Positions 18,268-27,081 of a stretch of 64,000 nucleotides of DNA are shown here, piece after piece (position 1 is the first letter of the stretch; every line of letters starts with the position of its first letter). A program made the position numbers and the translations under genes. The notes under the pieces were generated by a model. That model did not search any database and was not told the DNA's origin. It saw only the letters and a list, made by a program, of their open reading frames with translations. Origin of the DNA: JBGUVL01 sp045134375 (GTDB lineage Bacteria; Bacillota_I; Bacilli_A; Erysipelotrichales; Erysipelotrichaceae); contig JBGUVL010000033.1 of assembly GCA_045134375.1 (NCBI GenBank), positions 26,165-90,164 of the forward strand. Reading direction: 5' to 3'.

Positions 18268-19137
18268 ATGATGTTAATGAAAAAGAATAACCGTTATTTT
18301 TCTAGACTAGGAAGAGCCATGCAAATGGAACTACAGGAACATAAAAGTTCGTTCATTATTTATATGATTTTACGCTTGCTAGTTATTGTGGTGTTAATAA
18401 CACAGTTTTTTAAAGGAAATTATGAACATGTGTTTCTATGTGTACTAACTTTGTTACTACTGTTGGTTCCAAGCTTTATCCAACTCACTTTCAAAATAGA
18501 GCTTCCAACAACGTTAGAAATTATCATTTTATTGTTTATTTTTGCAGCAGAAATCCTAGGTGAAATCAACAATTTCTACTATCAATTTGCTCATTGGGAT
18601 ACGATACTCCATACAGCCAATGGTTTTCTTGCGGCAGGCATTGGATTTTCTTTAGTCGATTTATTAAATCAAAATGAGAAAATAAAATTCATGCTTTCCC
18701 CACTATTTACGGCAATCGTAGCCTTCTGTTTTTCGATGACAATTGGTGTGATATGGGAATTTTTTGAATACAGTATGGATACTTTTTTCGCTATGAATAC
18801 ACAAAAAGATACGATGGTAGATTCCTTGCGTTATATTCCAATTGAACCAAATGGGAAGTACATTCGGATTCCAGAAGTGGAAAGTGTCATCATTAATGGT
18901 TATGAAGTAAAAGGAGGGCAGTATGTTGATATTGGGTTAATTGATACCATGGAAGATCTTCAAGTGAATATGATTGGAGCAATTGCTTTTTCTGTATTCG
19001 GATATTACTATACCAAGCGAAAGGGAGAAGGCGGTTTTGCGAAACGATTCATTCCGGTGCGAAAAAAGAAAGAACAGGATTATTTGGCAATCATAGAAGA
19101 GGATGTAATAAATAGAAAGGAAATGGATGAGGGTTAA
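18268..19137 (+). CDS. Integral membrane protein, DUF2238/YjdF-like
   Basis: The 289-residue protein has about six membrane helices between residues 30 and 170, then a soluble stretch of about 60 residues, a last helix near 230 and a basic tail. The conserved core HWDTILHTANGFLAAGIGFSL followed by a W-E-F-F-E-Y helix is characteristic of the YjdF/DUF2238 membrane family, whose function is unknown. Conserved His, Asp, Trp and Glu residues in the membrane suggest a buried polar site. Three close ATGs (18268, 18271, 18277) leave the exact start open. A separate unit before the GNAT gene. Confidence 0.7.
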   Translation: MMLMKKNNRYFSRLGRAMQMELQEHKSSFIIYMILRLLVIVVLITQFFKGNYEHVFLCVLTLLLLLVPSFIQLTFKIELPTTLEIIILLFIFAAEILGEINNFYYQFAHWDTILHTANGFLAAGIGFSLVDLLNQNEKIKFMLSPLFTAIVAFCFSMTIGVIWEFFEYSMDTFFAMNTQKDTMVDSLRYIPIEPNGKYIRIPEVESVIINGYEVKGGQYVDIGLIDTMEDLQVNMIGAIAFSVFGYYYTKRKGEGGFAKRFIPVRKKKEQDYLAIIEEDVINRKEMDEG

Positions 19138-19171
19138 TCAAGACAGAGAATCCTCCTATCGGTAAGAAAGA

Positions 19172-19732
19172 ATGAAGAGTGAAAGAACATGGGAATTTCA
19201 TGGGTATCAGATGCGATTGGCAAAGCAAACAGATGCGGATGCTTATTATGAAAATAATTTTCGGATAATGGATAAAGAAGTAGTAAGATTTACAGGTGGG
19301 AAATCATCCTATGAAAAAGAAGAGGTTATTCAATTTTTTATGCAACGATTACAAGATCCAAATCGCTATGATTTTTTGATTTTATCGCCAGAGAATGAAA
19401 TTATCGGAGAAAGTGTTATTAATGAATATAATGAAGAAATTAATAGTGCAAACTTTAGAATTGCTATTTTCCATAATGAAAAATGTGGAAAGGGAATTGG
19501 AAGCTGGGCGATTCGTAATACGATTCATTATGCTTTTGAAGAGATACATCTACATCGTTTGGAACTAGACGTGTTTTCTTTTAATACAAGAGCCTATCGT
19601 GCCTATTTAAAAGCAGGATTTAAAGAAGAAGGAAGATTGAGAGAAGCCATCAAAGATATTGATGGTTATGCCGATGATATATTGATGGCAATTTTGGATC
19701 GTGATTATAAGAAACTTTCGAAAGGGTTCTAA
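19172..19732 (+). CDS. GNAT family N-acetyltransferase, RimJ/RimL-like
   Basis: The 186-residue protein shows the RimJ/RimL-type acetyltransferase pattern: ENEIIGESVINEYNEEINSANFRIAIF, then the acetyl-CoA loop KCGKGIGSWAIRNTIHYAF (about residues 104-122), then LHRLELDVFSFNTRAYRAYLKAGFKEEGRLREA, the usual motif B with conserved N-R-A. Such enzymes acetylate protein N-termini, amino acids or antibiotics; the target is unknown. It starts 34 bases after the membrane protein gene and could be in its operon. Confidence 0.88.
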   Translation: MKSERTWEFHGYQMRLAKQTDADAYYENNFRIMDKEVVRFTGGKSSYEKEEVIQFFMQRLQDPNRYDFLILSPENEIIGESVINEYNEEINSANFRIAIFHNEKCGKGIGSWAIRNTIHYAFEEIHLHRLELDVFSFNTRAYRAYLKAGFKEEGRLREAIKDIDGYADDILMAILDRDYKKLSKGF

Positions 19733-19791
19733 GGACGCATTGCCTTTGGGAATCATTTTATTTAGACTTAGATTTATTGGTGAAAAGTAAT

Positions 19792-19830
19792 AAGAGATGA
19801 ACTCATTTTTTAAAGAGCTCATCTCTTGTT
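19792..19830. terminator. Bidirectional terminator
   Basis: AAGAGATGA (19792-19800) pairs with TCATCTCTT (19819-19827), with CTC/GAG inside after one mismatch. It lies between convergent genes. Confidence 0.75.
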
Positions 19831-19833
19831 TCT

Positions 19834-21186
19834 TTATTGAAGAACGAAAATTTTACCGCTGTTCGCTTCTAATGGAACAACAAGTTTTCCATTATCAATA
19901 GTGAAAGTCTCATCTTCTAATAATCCAATTGCTGATGTTTTTGCCATTGGGATAGGAATGTTTACTTCAGCAGGTTCTTCGTCATTGTTTAATGCTACCA
20001 CGATGATGGTATCATCTAACACTCTAGCGTAGGCGTATTGTCGATTGGTTAACATCAATTCTTTGTATTTACCATAACTGAGTGTTGGATAATTTTTTTT
20101 CAACAAACCAAGTTTTGTGATTAACTGAGTTAATTCAGGATGTGGATTATGTTGTATCCAATCTTCAACATCTAGCTTAGGACGAAGCGGATCATCGTTT
20201 CCTCCTTGTTTTTTACCTTCGATCCCCCATTCACTTCCATAATAAATGGAAGGAATACCAGGCAATGTATAAAGACAAATATGAACCGGAATCAAATTTG
20301 CAGGATTGTTTAATTTTGAGGCAATACGATCAACGTCGTGGTTATCGACAAAGGTATATAATTTCATGCCACGATAGATTCCGCCATTATCATCAAACTG
20401 ACGTCGAATCGAATGGGCTATTTCAAAATAATTATGATCGTTATGGCCGGAATACAAACCTTTATGGAGTTCGTAATTAGTGGAAGAGTGAAGCATACCT
20501 TCTTTGACCCAGCGAGAATAATCACCATGAATCAATTCTCCCATTAACCAAAAATCTTCCTTCGTTTGATCAACCACCTGTCGCATTTCATTCATAAATT
20601 CAAAAGTAAGACAATCTGCACAATCAAGACGAATCCCATCGATGTCGAATTCTTTTATCCAATAACGAATGACATCCAAAAGGTAATGACGAACTTCTTC
20701 GTTATAGTGGTTTAAATTAGCTAATTCATAATGATTTTGCCATGCGCCAAAATAAAATGGTTCGCCAGTAGGAGCACCTCTTGAAAAATCAACATCTTTG
20801 TACCAATATCGATAAGGAGAATTTTCTCGATTTTGCAGAATATCCTGAAAAGCGAAAAACTCTTTCCCTGTGTGATTAAAGACACCATCGACAACTACTT
20901 TAATACCATGTTGATGACAGGTTTCAACAAAATGAGCAAATTCATCATTTGTTCCCAAACGCGAATCTACTTTATAGTAATCCTTTGTGTCATAGCCATG
21001 GGAAGTTGATTCAAATAGAGGGCCAATATATAGGGCACTAATACCGATTTCTTCTAAATGAGGCAGCCATTGTTCTAATGTATCGAAATGATGTTCCAAA
21101 TGGTCATGATGATTGTATTTTGGTGCGCCAATCATTCCAAATGGATACATGTGATAGAATATTGCTTCTTCATACCATTTTCTCAT
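19834..21186 (-). CDS. Alpha-glycosidase, GH13 family (alpha-amylase/cyclomaltodextrinase-like)
   Basis: The 450-residue protein is an intracellular GH13 enzyme acting on alpha-glucans or maltodextrins. The TIM-barrel motifs are complete: VVDGVFNHTG (region I, about 98-107), GIRLDCAD with nucleophile Asp188, MGELIHG with acid/base Glu217, and FVDNHD with Asp284. There is no signal peptide and no N-terminal carbohydrate-binding domain, so it is shorter than neopullulanases. A small C-terminal beta domain begins near residue 375. It ends the murI unit: its start lies two bases after murI, so the two are one transcript. Confidence 0.9.
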   Translation of the reverse strand: MRKWYEEAIFYHMYPFGMIGAPKYNHHDHLEHHFDTLEQWLPHLEEIGISALYIGPLFESTSHGYDTKDYYKVDSRLGTNDEFAHFVETCHQHGIKVVVDGVFNHTGKEFFAFQDILQNRENSPYRYWYKDVDFSRGAPTGEPFYFGAWQNHYELANLNHYNEEVRHYLLDVIRYWIKEFDIDGIRLDCADCLTFEFMNEMRQVVDQTKEDFWLMGELIHGDYSRWVKEGMLHSSTNYELHKGLYSGHNDHNYFEIAHSIRRQFDDNGGIYRGMKLYTFVDNHDVDRIASKLNNPANLIPVHICLYTLPGIPSIYYGSEWGIEGKKQGGNDDPLRPKLDVEDWIQHNPHPELTQLITKLGLLKKNYPTLSYGKYKELMLTNRQYAYARVLDDTIIVVALNNDEEPAEVNIPIPMAKTSAIGLLEDETFTIDNGKLVVPLEANSGKIFVLQ

Positions 21187-21187
21187 A

Positions 21188-21958
21188 TTATATCTCCTTA
21201 TCTAATAATTGCTCGCTTAATATAGAAAAACGAGGATTTTTGGAGGAGTTTTCAATGCGTATGCTACCCACTTCATCAACACATAATAAATCACGTTCTT
21301 TAAGAACATTAGCCAAATGATGAACCGTTCCGGCATTCCCATCAATGATGTTGATGTGCTGAAAATAAGAATTGAAGTAAGGACGATAGAAAACAAAATG
21401 AGTGCATCCTAAAACGATACTATCAATTGCGCTTGTATCAATGTTTTTATAATAGAGATCAAGTTGATGCATGACTTTTTCATTCTGATCGAGTTCGTTA
21501 TTCTCTACAATTTCAACTAATTCTGGACAGGGCATTTTAATAATGTGATTATCATTTGAAAAATGACTCATTAAGTCTTTGAATTTCTTTTCTTTTAAAG
21601 TGAGTGGGGTGGCCATTACAATGATATTTTGATTTTTCTTTTGATAGGCAGCTGGTTTTAATGCAGGTTCCATACCAATGATTGGGATAGGGTATTTCGC
21701 TCTTAAAATAGTAGCTGCAGCACTCGTTGCTGTATTGCAAGCGATGACGATTGCTTTCACTTTTTGTGACATAAAATAATCACAAATAGCGATGCAGCGG
21801 CTTATGATTTCATCTTTGTTTTTGGTACCATAGGGGGCATAATGAGAATCACCAAAATAGATAAAATGCTCATTTGGTAGCTGCTTTTTCATTTCTTTTA
21901 AGACACTGATTCCACCAAGCCCAGAATCAAAAATACCAATTGGTGCATTACTGCTCAT
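21188..21958 (-). CDS. murI: Glutamate racemase
   Basis: The 256-residue enzyme makes D-glutamate for peptidoglycan. Its two catalytic cysteines are in ACNTATS and GCTHF, and the N-terminus carries IGIFDSGLGGISVLKEM with the catalytic Asp. PYGTK is also present. ATG 21958 has GAGGAGG six bases upstream; the frame extends five codons further without a ribosome site. It is the first gene of a two-gene unit with the GH13 enzyme. Confidence 0.94.
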   Translation of the reverse strand: MSSNAPIGIFDSGLGGISVLKEMKKQLPNEHFIYFGDSHYAPYGTKNKDEIISRCIAICDYFMSQKVKAIVIACNTATSAAATILRAKYPIPIIGMEPALKPAAYQKKNQNIIVMATPLTLKEKKFKDLMSHFSNDNHIIKMPCPELVEIVENNELDQNEKVMHQLDLYYKNIDTSAIDSIVLGCTHFVFYRPYFNSYFQHINIIDGNAGTVHHLANVLKERDLLCVDEVGSIRIENSSKNPRFSILSEQLLDKEI

Positions 21959-22028
21959 GAATATCCTCCTCAAACTGATTTTATTATACCACTAAATGAA
22001 AATTCTAGGCTATGAAAAAGTGCTGAAG

Positions 22029-22061
22029 TAAAAAAAACAGCAATTTCTATCGTTTGCCGTT
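22029..22061 (-). terminator. Intrinsic terminator overlapping the end of the acetyltransferase gene
   Basis: On the minus strand AACGGCAA pairs with TTGCTGTT (plus coordinates 22054-22061 and 22036-22043, one G-U pair), followed by a T tract. Confidence 0.7.
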
Positions 22062-22649
22062 TTTTTCATAGAGAGTATTGGTTATATGGACAGGCAATAC
22101 CGTTTCTAATACACTTTGACATTGCGAATCTGTTTTTGTGTTAATCAGTGGTACATCAGTTATACAAAAACCAAATTTATGATAAAGTGCAATGGCCTTA
22201 TAGCTCCAAGTTTGCGTGTGTAAAAAAATTTCTTCTTCATTTGGTTCAAGTGTTGGAAAATGAGAAAGAGCAAAAGCAACAATGGCATTGCCTAATCCTT
22301 TTCCCTGTACTTTTGGGGAACAACTAACCCAATGCAGTAACGCATAATGGCGTTGATCATCATCTTTAAACCATGCACTAGCAGTGGCAACATAACGACC
22401 TAGCGGATCGATGATAAAAAACATTCGCTCCGAGAGCTGTTCCTTGTATGGAATAAAAACGCGAGAGAAGTAGGCCATTGCTGACTCCGCAGAAGTGAAT
22501 TCATGGACTTCGCATTCCAATTCACACCAATATCGTTCATCCCCATCTTCATAAGACTTAAAGCGATAACCGTCCGGTAAATCAGGAACTACAAAGGATA
22601 CCATAGGAGCACGCATAATTATGTCATAATAGGGTAGATTTTTATTCAT
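22047..22649 (-). CDS. GNAT family N-acetyltransferase
   Basis: The 200-residue protein has the GNAT acetyl-CoA loop VQGKGLGNAIV (about residues 115-125) after the strand HYALLHWVSCSP, and ends its fold with SYKAIALYHKFGFCITDVPL. The N-terminal half (PDLPDGYRFKSYEDGDERYWCELE) resembles the acetyltransferases of the YkkB/MccE type. ATG 22649 is supported by GAGGTG six bases upstream. Substrate unknown. Single gene with its own terminator. Confidence 0.85.
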   Translation of the reverse strand: MNKNLPYYDIIMRAPMVSFVVPDLPDGYRFKSYEDGDERYWCELECEVHEFTSAESAMAYFSRVFIPYKEQLSERMFFIIDPLGRYVATASAWFKDDDQRHYALLHWVSCSPKVQGKGLGNAIVAFALSHFPTLEPNEEEIFLHTQTWSYKAIALYHKFGFCITDVPLINTKTDSQCQSVLETVLPVHITNTLYEKNGKR

Positions 22650-22744
22650 AAGACACCTCATTTCCCTGTCATTATAAAACAGAAATATCGTTTAGAAAAG
22701 AAGAAATAGAAAGACTTTCAAATATAGAATGATGATATCAATTT

Positions 22745-22957
22745 TTATCTCAAATGGAGATAAAAAAAGAATAAGAATCCAAAATGAGAAATGGCATTTT
22801 GAATAAAAACTTTTTTGGATTTTACTAAAAAAATAATTTCCAATAAAGTTTTTTCAGGAAAAGGATGTTTTTGGAAAGTTGGGTCTACCATCAAATGTGC
22901 GTTTCCATTACTTCCCATTTTTATAAAAGAAATGCTACAAGTGGAGTAATATGTCAT
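22745..22957 (-). CDS. Possible small protein (70 residues), doubtful
   Basis: In the 420-base gap between the acetyltransferase and the glycosidase-like gene, this frame starts at an ATG with GGTGTGA upstream and ends inside a 10-base perfect hairpin (22742-22766). The product has a polar first half and a Phe-rich hydrophobic end. I do not recognise a family. The coding signal is weak and it may be chance; the only support is the ribosome-like site and the hairpin at its stop. Confidence 0.2.
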   Translation of the reverse strand: MTYYSTCSISFIKMGSNGNAHLMVDPTFQKHPFPEKTLLEIIFLVKSKKVFIQNAISHFGFLFFFYLHLR

Positions 22958-23069
22958 AATATCACACCGTTTTCAATGGCACCATTATACTAGATTACCA
23001 TTACACTACAAAAGCAAGCGACAAATGCTTATTTGTACGTTATAATATAGGACAAAGAAAGAGGTCATC

Positions 23070-24935
23070 ATGGAGATTTTGGTAAAAAATACGCGATTAC
23101 AGGTAGAACAAGAAGTGTATACAATTGAAAAGAAAGGACACTCTTGGCGAATGGACGAAAAGAAAGAGCCGCATTTGTTGCTAGAAAATGGTAGGAAGAT
23201 ACGATTTCGTGAAGCCAAAAGAATGAGTAGAGAAGTTATCGTCAGTGGTTGTGGGAAAGGAATATTAACTCATTATCGTGAATTTTTAGGAGTTAATTAT
23301 GCTTTTGACACTTTCGTATGGATCGAAGAAAGTGATGAAAGTGTTCATTTTGAATGGATCATTCTCAATGAACAAGGATATGAAGTAAAGGAAGTGCAAT
23401 GGCCGGCGCCGTTTCGTTGTGAAAAGAAAGAAGGATATAGTTTGTTGCCTTATCGACAAGGGATTCTATTACCAAATGACTTTGATTACACTTATGATGC
23501 GCTCGCTTTTGATGGGCAATTTTGCAGTTGTGCAGCATACTTACCATGGTTGGCGCAAATAGAAGAAGAACAAGGATACATCGTAATCAATGAAACTCCT
23601 TGGGATAGTAAATACCAAGTGGAACATAAAAAAGAGAGGATAGGGACAATGCTCCAAATTCGCTGGATGCCTAGCCTTGGAAAAATGAATTATCGCCGTC
23701 AATTGAAATATTATTTTGAAACAGAAATGGATTATAATCGAGCTTGTAAAATCTATCGTCAATATTCCAAAGAAACAGGAAAAGTAGTAACATTGAAAGA
23801 GAAAGCGATCAAAAATAAAAATGTAAATGCTTTGATTGGAGCAAGTTTTGTTCATTTAGGAATTAAAAAAAATATAGATAAAAATTCAAGCTTTTACGAT
23901 AACAATAATCTTTCAAACAATACCCGATTGGTTCACTTTGAAACATGTAGAAAACAAATGGAACGGTTAATGAAAAAAGGAGCCGGGAATTTATATCTTC
24001 ATTTGGATGGATGGGGAGATCCCGGCTATGATAATCAACATCCAGATTGTTTGCCTGCCTGTGAAAGCGCTGGAGGGTGGAAAGGACTACAACAATTAAG
24101 TGAATGGTTAGAGGAAAATGATAGCTTACTAGGTCTACACGATCAATATCGAGATTATTATCATAAGGCAAAAAGTTATGATAAACGCTTTGCTTTGCAA
24201 GATGCTAATGGAGACTATTATGAACATTCTCGATGGGCAGGTGGGAAACAGAACTATCTTTGCGCTACTTTGGCGAAAGATTATGTGAAGCGCAATTATG
24301 AGGAGGTGCTTCACCATGGAATACGATTAAAAGCCAGCTATTTAGATGTGTTTACTTGTAATGAATTAGATGAATGTGCAAATCCGATGCACCGAATGAC
24401 ACGTAAAGAGTGTGCCTCTTACCGAGAACTTTGTTTTGACTATCTTCATTCAAAAAATATCGTTCCTAGCAGTGAAGAGGGAAATGATTGGGCGATGCGA
24501 TCTTTGGTGTTTGCTCATTATGGACCATATGAATTTATGTTGAATGAAGAGGGGACGCCAAGAATGGGAATCCCGGTTCCATTGTTTAATCTTGTTTATC
24601 ATGATTGTATGATATTACCATGGCCAATGGAAAAAAGAAAAGAAGATTATATGCTTTACGCTTTGTTGAATGGGGGCGCTCCTTATTTGCTTCGAGAAGG
24701 AGCCTATGCAAATATCGATGGATCTTTTCAGGAAGATGGATTAACAATAGAAGATAAAATTGAACGAGCGAATATTGTTTCTTCTTTGCATCGGCAATTA
24801 GCTGATCAAGAGATGGTATCCCACCACTTTTTAAATCCTAATTATACAAGACAAGAAACGATTTTTGCGAATGGTATTCGAGTAGAAATTAATCTTGAAA
24901 ATGGTTCTTATTGCATTGATACAACTGTACGTTGA
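23070..24935 (+). CDS. Putative glycoside hydrolase-like protein (DUF5696/GH101-like TIM barrel)
   Basis: This 621-residue protein has no signal peptide or membrane helix. The first half (to about residue 240) is beta-rich, like a galactose-mutarotase-type sandwich, with the string LPYRQGILLPNDFDY. The second half looks like a TIM barrel with NLYLHLDGWGDPGYDNQHPDCLP (about 306-328), LGLHDQYRDYY, and a strand ending in YLDVFTCNELDEC with acidic residues suited to catalysis, then PSSEEGNDW. This layout resembles DUF5696 proteins and the GH101 core. Substrate and reaction are unknown; an intracellular role on a glycan fragment is inference. It is a monocistronic unit. Confidence 0.6.
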   Translation: MEILVKNTRLQVEQEVYTIEKKGHSWRMDEKKEPHLLLENGRKIRFREAKRMSREVIVSGCGKGILTHYREFLGVNYAFDTFVWIEESDESVHFEWIILNEQGYEVKEVQWPAPFRCEKKEGYSLLPYRQGILLPNDFDYTYDALAFDGQFCSCAAYLPWLAQIEEEQGYIVINETPWDSKYQVEHKKERIGTMLQIRWMPSLGKMNYRRQLKYYFETEMDYNRACKIYRQYSKETGKVVTLKEKAIKNKNVNALIGASFVHLGIKKNIDKNSSFYDNNNLSNNTRLVHFETCRKQMERLMKKGAGNLYLHLDGWGDPGYDNQHPDCLPACESAGGWKGLQQLSEWLEENDSLLGLHDQYRDYYHKAKSYDKRFALQDANGDYYEHSRWAGGKQNYLCATLAKDYVKRNYEEVLHHGIRLKASYLDVFTCNELDECANPMHRMTRKECASYRELCFDYLHSKNIVPSSEEGNDWAMRSLVFAHYGPYEFMLNEEGTPRMGIPVPLFNLVYHDCMILPWPMEKRKEDYMLYALLNGGAPYLLREGAYANIDGSFQEDGLTIEDKIERANIVSSLHRQLADQEMVSHHFLNPNYTRQETIFANGIRVEINLENGSYCIDTTVR

Positions 24936-25033
24936 GGAAAAAGCAACGATAAGTAGAGTAGAACAACCACAAATCGCTTCTTTAATAAGCAATAGAATTT
25001 TATAATAAAGGTGTCAAAAGAGAGGTATATGAA

Positions 25034-25522
25034 ATGAAAACACTAGGTAAAAAAATTAGTGAATTACGTAAGCAAAGAGATATGACACAGGATGAGTTAG
25101 CAGAAAAGATGGGAGTTTCTTCCCAAGCGGTTTCCAAGTGGGAAAATGATCTTTCCATTCCCGATCTACCTATTTTAATTTCCTTATCCGAGTTTTTCCA
25201 TGTATCCTTAGATGATTTAGTAAAGGAAAAAGATAGTATGGTACAGTTAGTGAAGGAAAGTGAACGTAAGAATATCAATGATATGTTTTTGCGCGTGAAT
25301 GTCGATTCAAAAGAAGGGGATCGCGTCCGTGTGAATCTGCCACTGGCATTAGTGAAAATGGCAAATGATATGGGGTTGGATATTCCGCAGATGACCAATA
25401 ATCCATCCTTACAAGGAATTGATTTAAAGATGATCATGGCGATGATTGAAAGCGGTGTAATTGGGAAATTAGTAGAAGTCGATAGTAAAGACGGAGATCA
25501 TGTAGAAGTGGTAGTAGAATAA
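25034..25522 (+). CDS. XRE-family helix-turn-helix regulator with C-terminal beta domain
   Basis: Of 162 residues, the first 65 form a Cro/CI-type helix-turn-helix (KISELRKQRDMTQDELAEKMGVSSQAVSKWEND). After a linker the C-terminal 75 residues carry two similar strands, RVNVDSKEGDRVRVNLP and LVEVDSKDGDHVEVVVE, around a helical part. This domain is found in SHOCT/YvlB-like membrane-stress proteins. The next gene encodes an 81-residue protein with the same strand-helix-strand pattern, and its start overlaps this stop by one base. The target is unknown. Confidence 0.8.
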   Translation: MKTLGKKISELRKQRDMTQDELAEKMGVSSQAVSKWENDLSIPDLPILISLSEFFHVSLDDLVKEKDSMVQLVKESERKNINDMFLRVNVDSKEGDRVRVNLPLALVKMANDMGLDIPQMTNNPSLQGIDLKMIMAMIESGVIGKLVEVDSKDGDHVEVVVE

Positions 25523-25767
25523 TGAAGATTCATGTAGAAAGTACGGAAAAGAATATTCATTTATCCGTTCCAAACCAACTCATTTTTAATCGACTGTCCG
25601 CTTCCATGATTGCGAAACAAATAAAATTAGAGGATACGTTTAATCTGGATAAGCAAACGATGAAAAAAATGATGAAACTATTGCGAAAAATGACAAAAAA
25701 ATACAAAGGATTATGTATTGTGGAGGTCTGTTCCGCCAAAGGAGAAAAAGTAGAAATCAAATGGTAA
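25522..25767 (+). CDS. Small protein paired with the XRE regulator
   Basis: An 81-residue protein of unknown function. It begins with a strand pair (MKIHVESTEKNIHLSVPNQL), has a basic helical middle (TMKKMMKLLRKMTKKYKG) and ends CIVEVCSAKGEKVEIKW. The same arrangement occurs in the C-terminal domain of the preceding regulator, so the two probably share ancestry. The start codon overlaps the upstream TAA, which indicates translational coupling. A terminator follows. It could modulate the regulator by heterodimer formation; that is inference. Confidence 0.65.
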   Translation: MKIHVESTEKNIHLSVPNQLIFNRLSASMIAKQIKLEDTFNLDKQTMKKMMKLLRKMTKKYKGLCIVEVCSAKGEKVEIKW

Positions 25768-25772
25768 TCGAA

Positions 25773-25799
25773 AACAGCAGAAAATATGCTGTTTTTTTA
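25773..25799 (+). terminator. Intrinsic terminator
   Basis: AACAGCA (25773-25779) pairs with TGCTGTT (25787-25793), followed by a T tract. Confidence 0.85.
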
Positions 25800-25862
25800 T
25801 TCAAATTTATATAAAAAAAAAGAAAATACAAAAATTTTTTTCTCAACTTTGGTATTCGTTTA

Positions 25863-25891
25863 TTGTAAAGCTAAGATAAAAGATTTATAAT
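25863..25891 (+). promoter_or_regulatory. Sigma-A promoter for ldh
   Basis: TTGTAA (25863-25868) and TATAAT (25886-25891) are separated by exactly 17 bases, 25 bases before the ldh start codon. AAGGAG follows at 25901-25906. Confidence 0.7.
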
Positions 25892-25915
25892 AAAAGCAGT
25901 AAGGAGAGAATCGTT

Positions 25916-26884
25916 ATGAATATTTTAGATAATAGAAAAATTGTATTAGTAGGAACAGGATTTGTTGGTATGAGTATGGCATACTCATTTTTATCTGCTC
26001 CAGGAATTGACGAACTAGTTTTAGTTGATGTGATGAAAGAAAAGGCAGAAGGAGAAGCGATGGACCTTTCACATGGTCTGCCTTATTCAACAAGTAAGAT
26101 CAAAATTAAAGCTGGTGATTATTCAGATTGTAAAGATGCTAGTATTATTGTTATTACAGCAGGAGCTGCTCAGAAACCAGGACAGACTCGTTTGGAATTG
26201 ACAGGCATCAACACAAAGATCATGAAGAGCATTTGTGAACAGATCAAAGCAAGTGGATTTGATGGAATTATCGTTGTGGCAAGTAATCCAGTCGATGTTA
26301 TGACTTATGTTGCTCAGAAAGTAACTGGATTACCATCTAGTCAAGTAATCGGTTCTGGTACATTGTTAGACACAGCACGTTTACGTTTCATGATTTCTGA
26401 ATATTTAAATGTAAACTCAACTAACGTTCACGCATATATTATGGGAGAACACGGTGATTCAAGTTTCGTACCTTGGATTCATGCCTATGTTGGATGTAAG
26501 AGCTTATTGGAATTGTTAGACGAACAAGATCGTGATCTTTCTGATTTGTTGAAGATCTACGAAAATGTAAGAGATGCTGCTTATGAAATTATTGAAAAGA
26601 AGAAAGCAACTTACTATGGTATCGGGCTTTCATTGAATCGTTTAGTTCATGCTATTTTGAATAACGAAAATGCAGTTATGACAGTTTCGGCACAGCAGAA
26701 TGGTGAATACGGACAATCAGGATTATACATTGGAGTTCCTGCTATCGTAAACCGTGAAGGTCTTCGTGAAATCGTTCACTTACCATTAAATGAAGTCGAT
26801 CAGGGTAAATTCGATAAGTCTTGTGGTGAATTGAAGAAGACAATTGCTGAAGTAGTTGATCCTATTTTAAATGGTGAAGCTTAA
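25916..26884 (+). CDS. ldh: L-lactate dehydrogenase
   Basis: This 322-residue cytoplasmic enzyme reduces pyruvate to L-lactate and regenerates NAD. The Rossmann motif GTGFVGMSMA starts near residue 13, the substrate-binding region has ASNPVDVMTY, and the catalytic His is in GEHGDSSF. LDH rather than malate dehydrogenase is supported by AGAAQKPGQTRLEL, where a Gln occupies the specificity-loop position expected of LDH. AAGGAG lies eight bases before ATG 25916 and a canonical promoter precedes it. With the lactate permease nearby and the malic enzyme unit further on it outlines the fermentative pyruvate metabolism. Confidence 0.93.
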   Translation: MNILDNRKIVLVGTGFVGMSMAYSFLSAPGIDELVLVDVMKEKAEGEAMDLSHGLPYSTSKIKIKAGDYSDCKDASIIVITAGAAQKPGQTRLELTGINTKIMKSICEQIKASGFDGIIVVASNPVDVMTYVAQKVTGLPSSQVIGSGTLLDTARLRFMISEYLNVNSTNVHAYIMGEHGDSSFVPWIHAYVGCKSLLELLDEQDRDLSDLLKIYENVRDAAYEIIEKKKATYYGIGLSLNRLVHAILNNENAVMTVSAQQNGEYGQSGLYIGVPAIVNREGLREIVHLPLNEVDQGKFDKSCGELKKTIAEVVDPILNGEA

Positions 26885-26905
26885 TTTGTAATAGCTTTTG
26901 TAAGA

Positions 26906-26940
26906 AAAACAAGGAATGTGATATTTCCTTGTTTTTTTTC
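26906..26940 (+). terminator. Strong terminator after ldh
   Basis: AACAAGGAA (26908-26916) pairs with TTCCTTGTT (26925-26933), with further A-T pairs outside and an eight-base T run. Confidence 0.9.
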
Positions 26941-27006
26941 TTACGTTATTGTAAGTTTTTGTAATAATAATCGATGGGATATGATTTCTTCTCTTTTTAT
27001 AATATA

Positions 27007-27069
27007 AATCAAGGAAGACACTCCTGATAACAAACACCAAAAAATAATTTCTTAGTGCCTTCCTTGATT
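27007..27069 (+). promoter_or_regulatory. Stem-loop at the 5' end of a small membrane-protein mRNA
   Basis: A 16-base stem with one mismatch joins 27007-27022 and 27054-27069 around a 31-base loop. A TATAAT at 26998-27003 suggests transcription begins at about 27010, so the stem would sit at the very 5' end and abut the GGAGG ribosome site at 27070-27074. No T tract follows, so it is not a terminator. Role unknown; mRNA stabilisation or translation control is inference. Confidence 0.5.
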
Positions 27070-27081
27070 GGAGGAATTGTT

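Noticed and set aside
22742..22766. A terminator at the perfect hairpin TTTTTATCTC/GAGATAAAAA
   Set aside because: Neither strand has a T tract of the right kind after the stem, so it is kept only as a structure near a doubtful small ORF.
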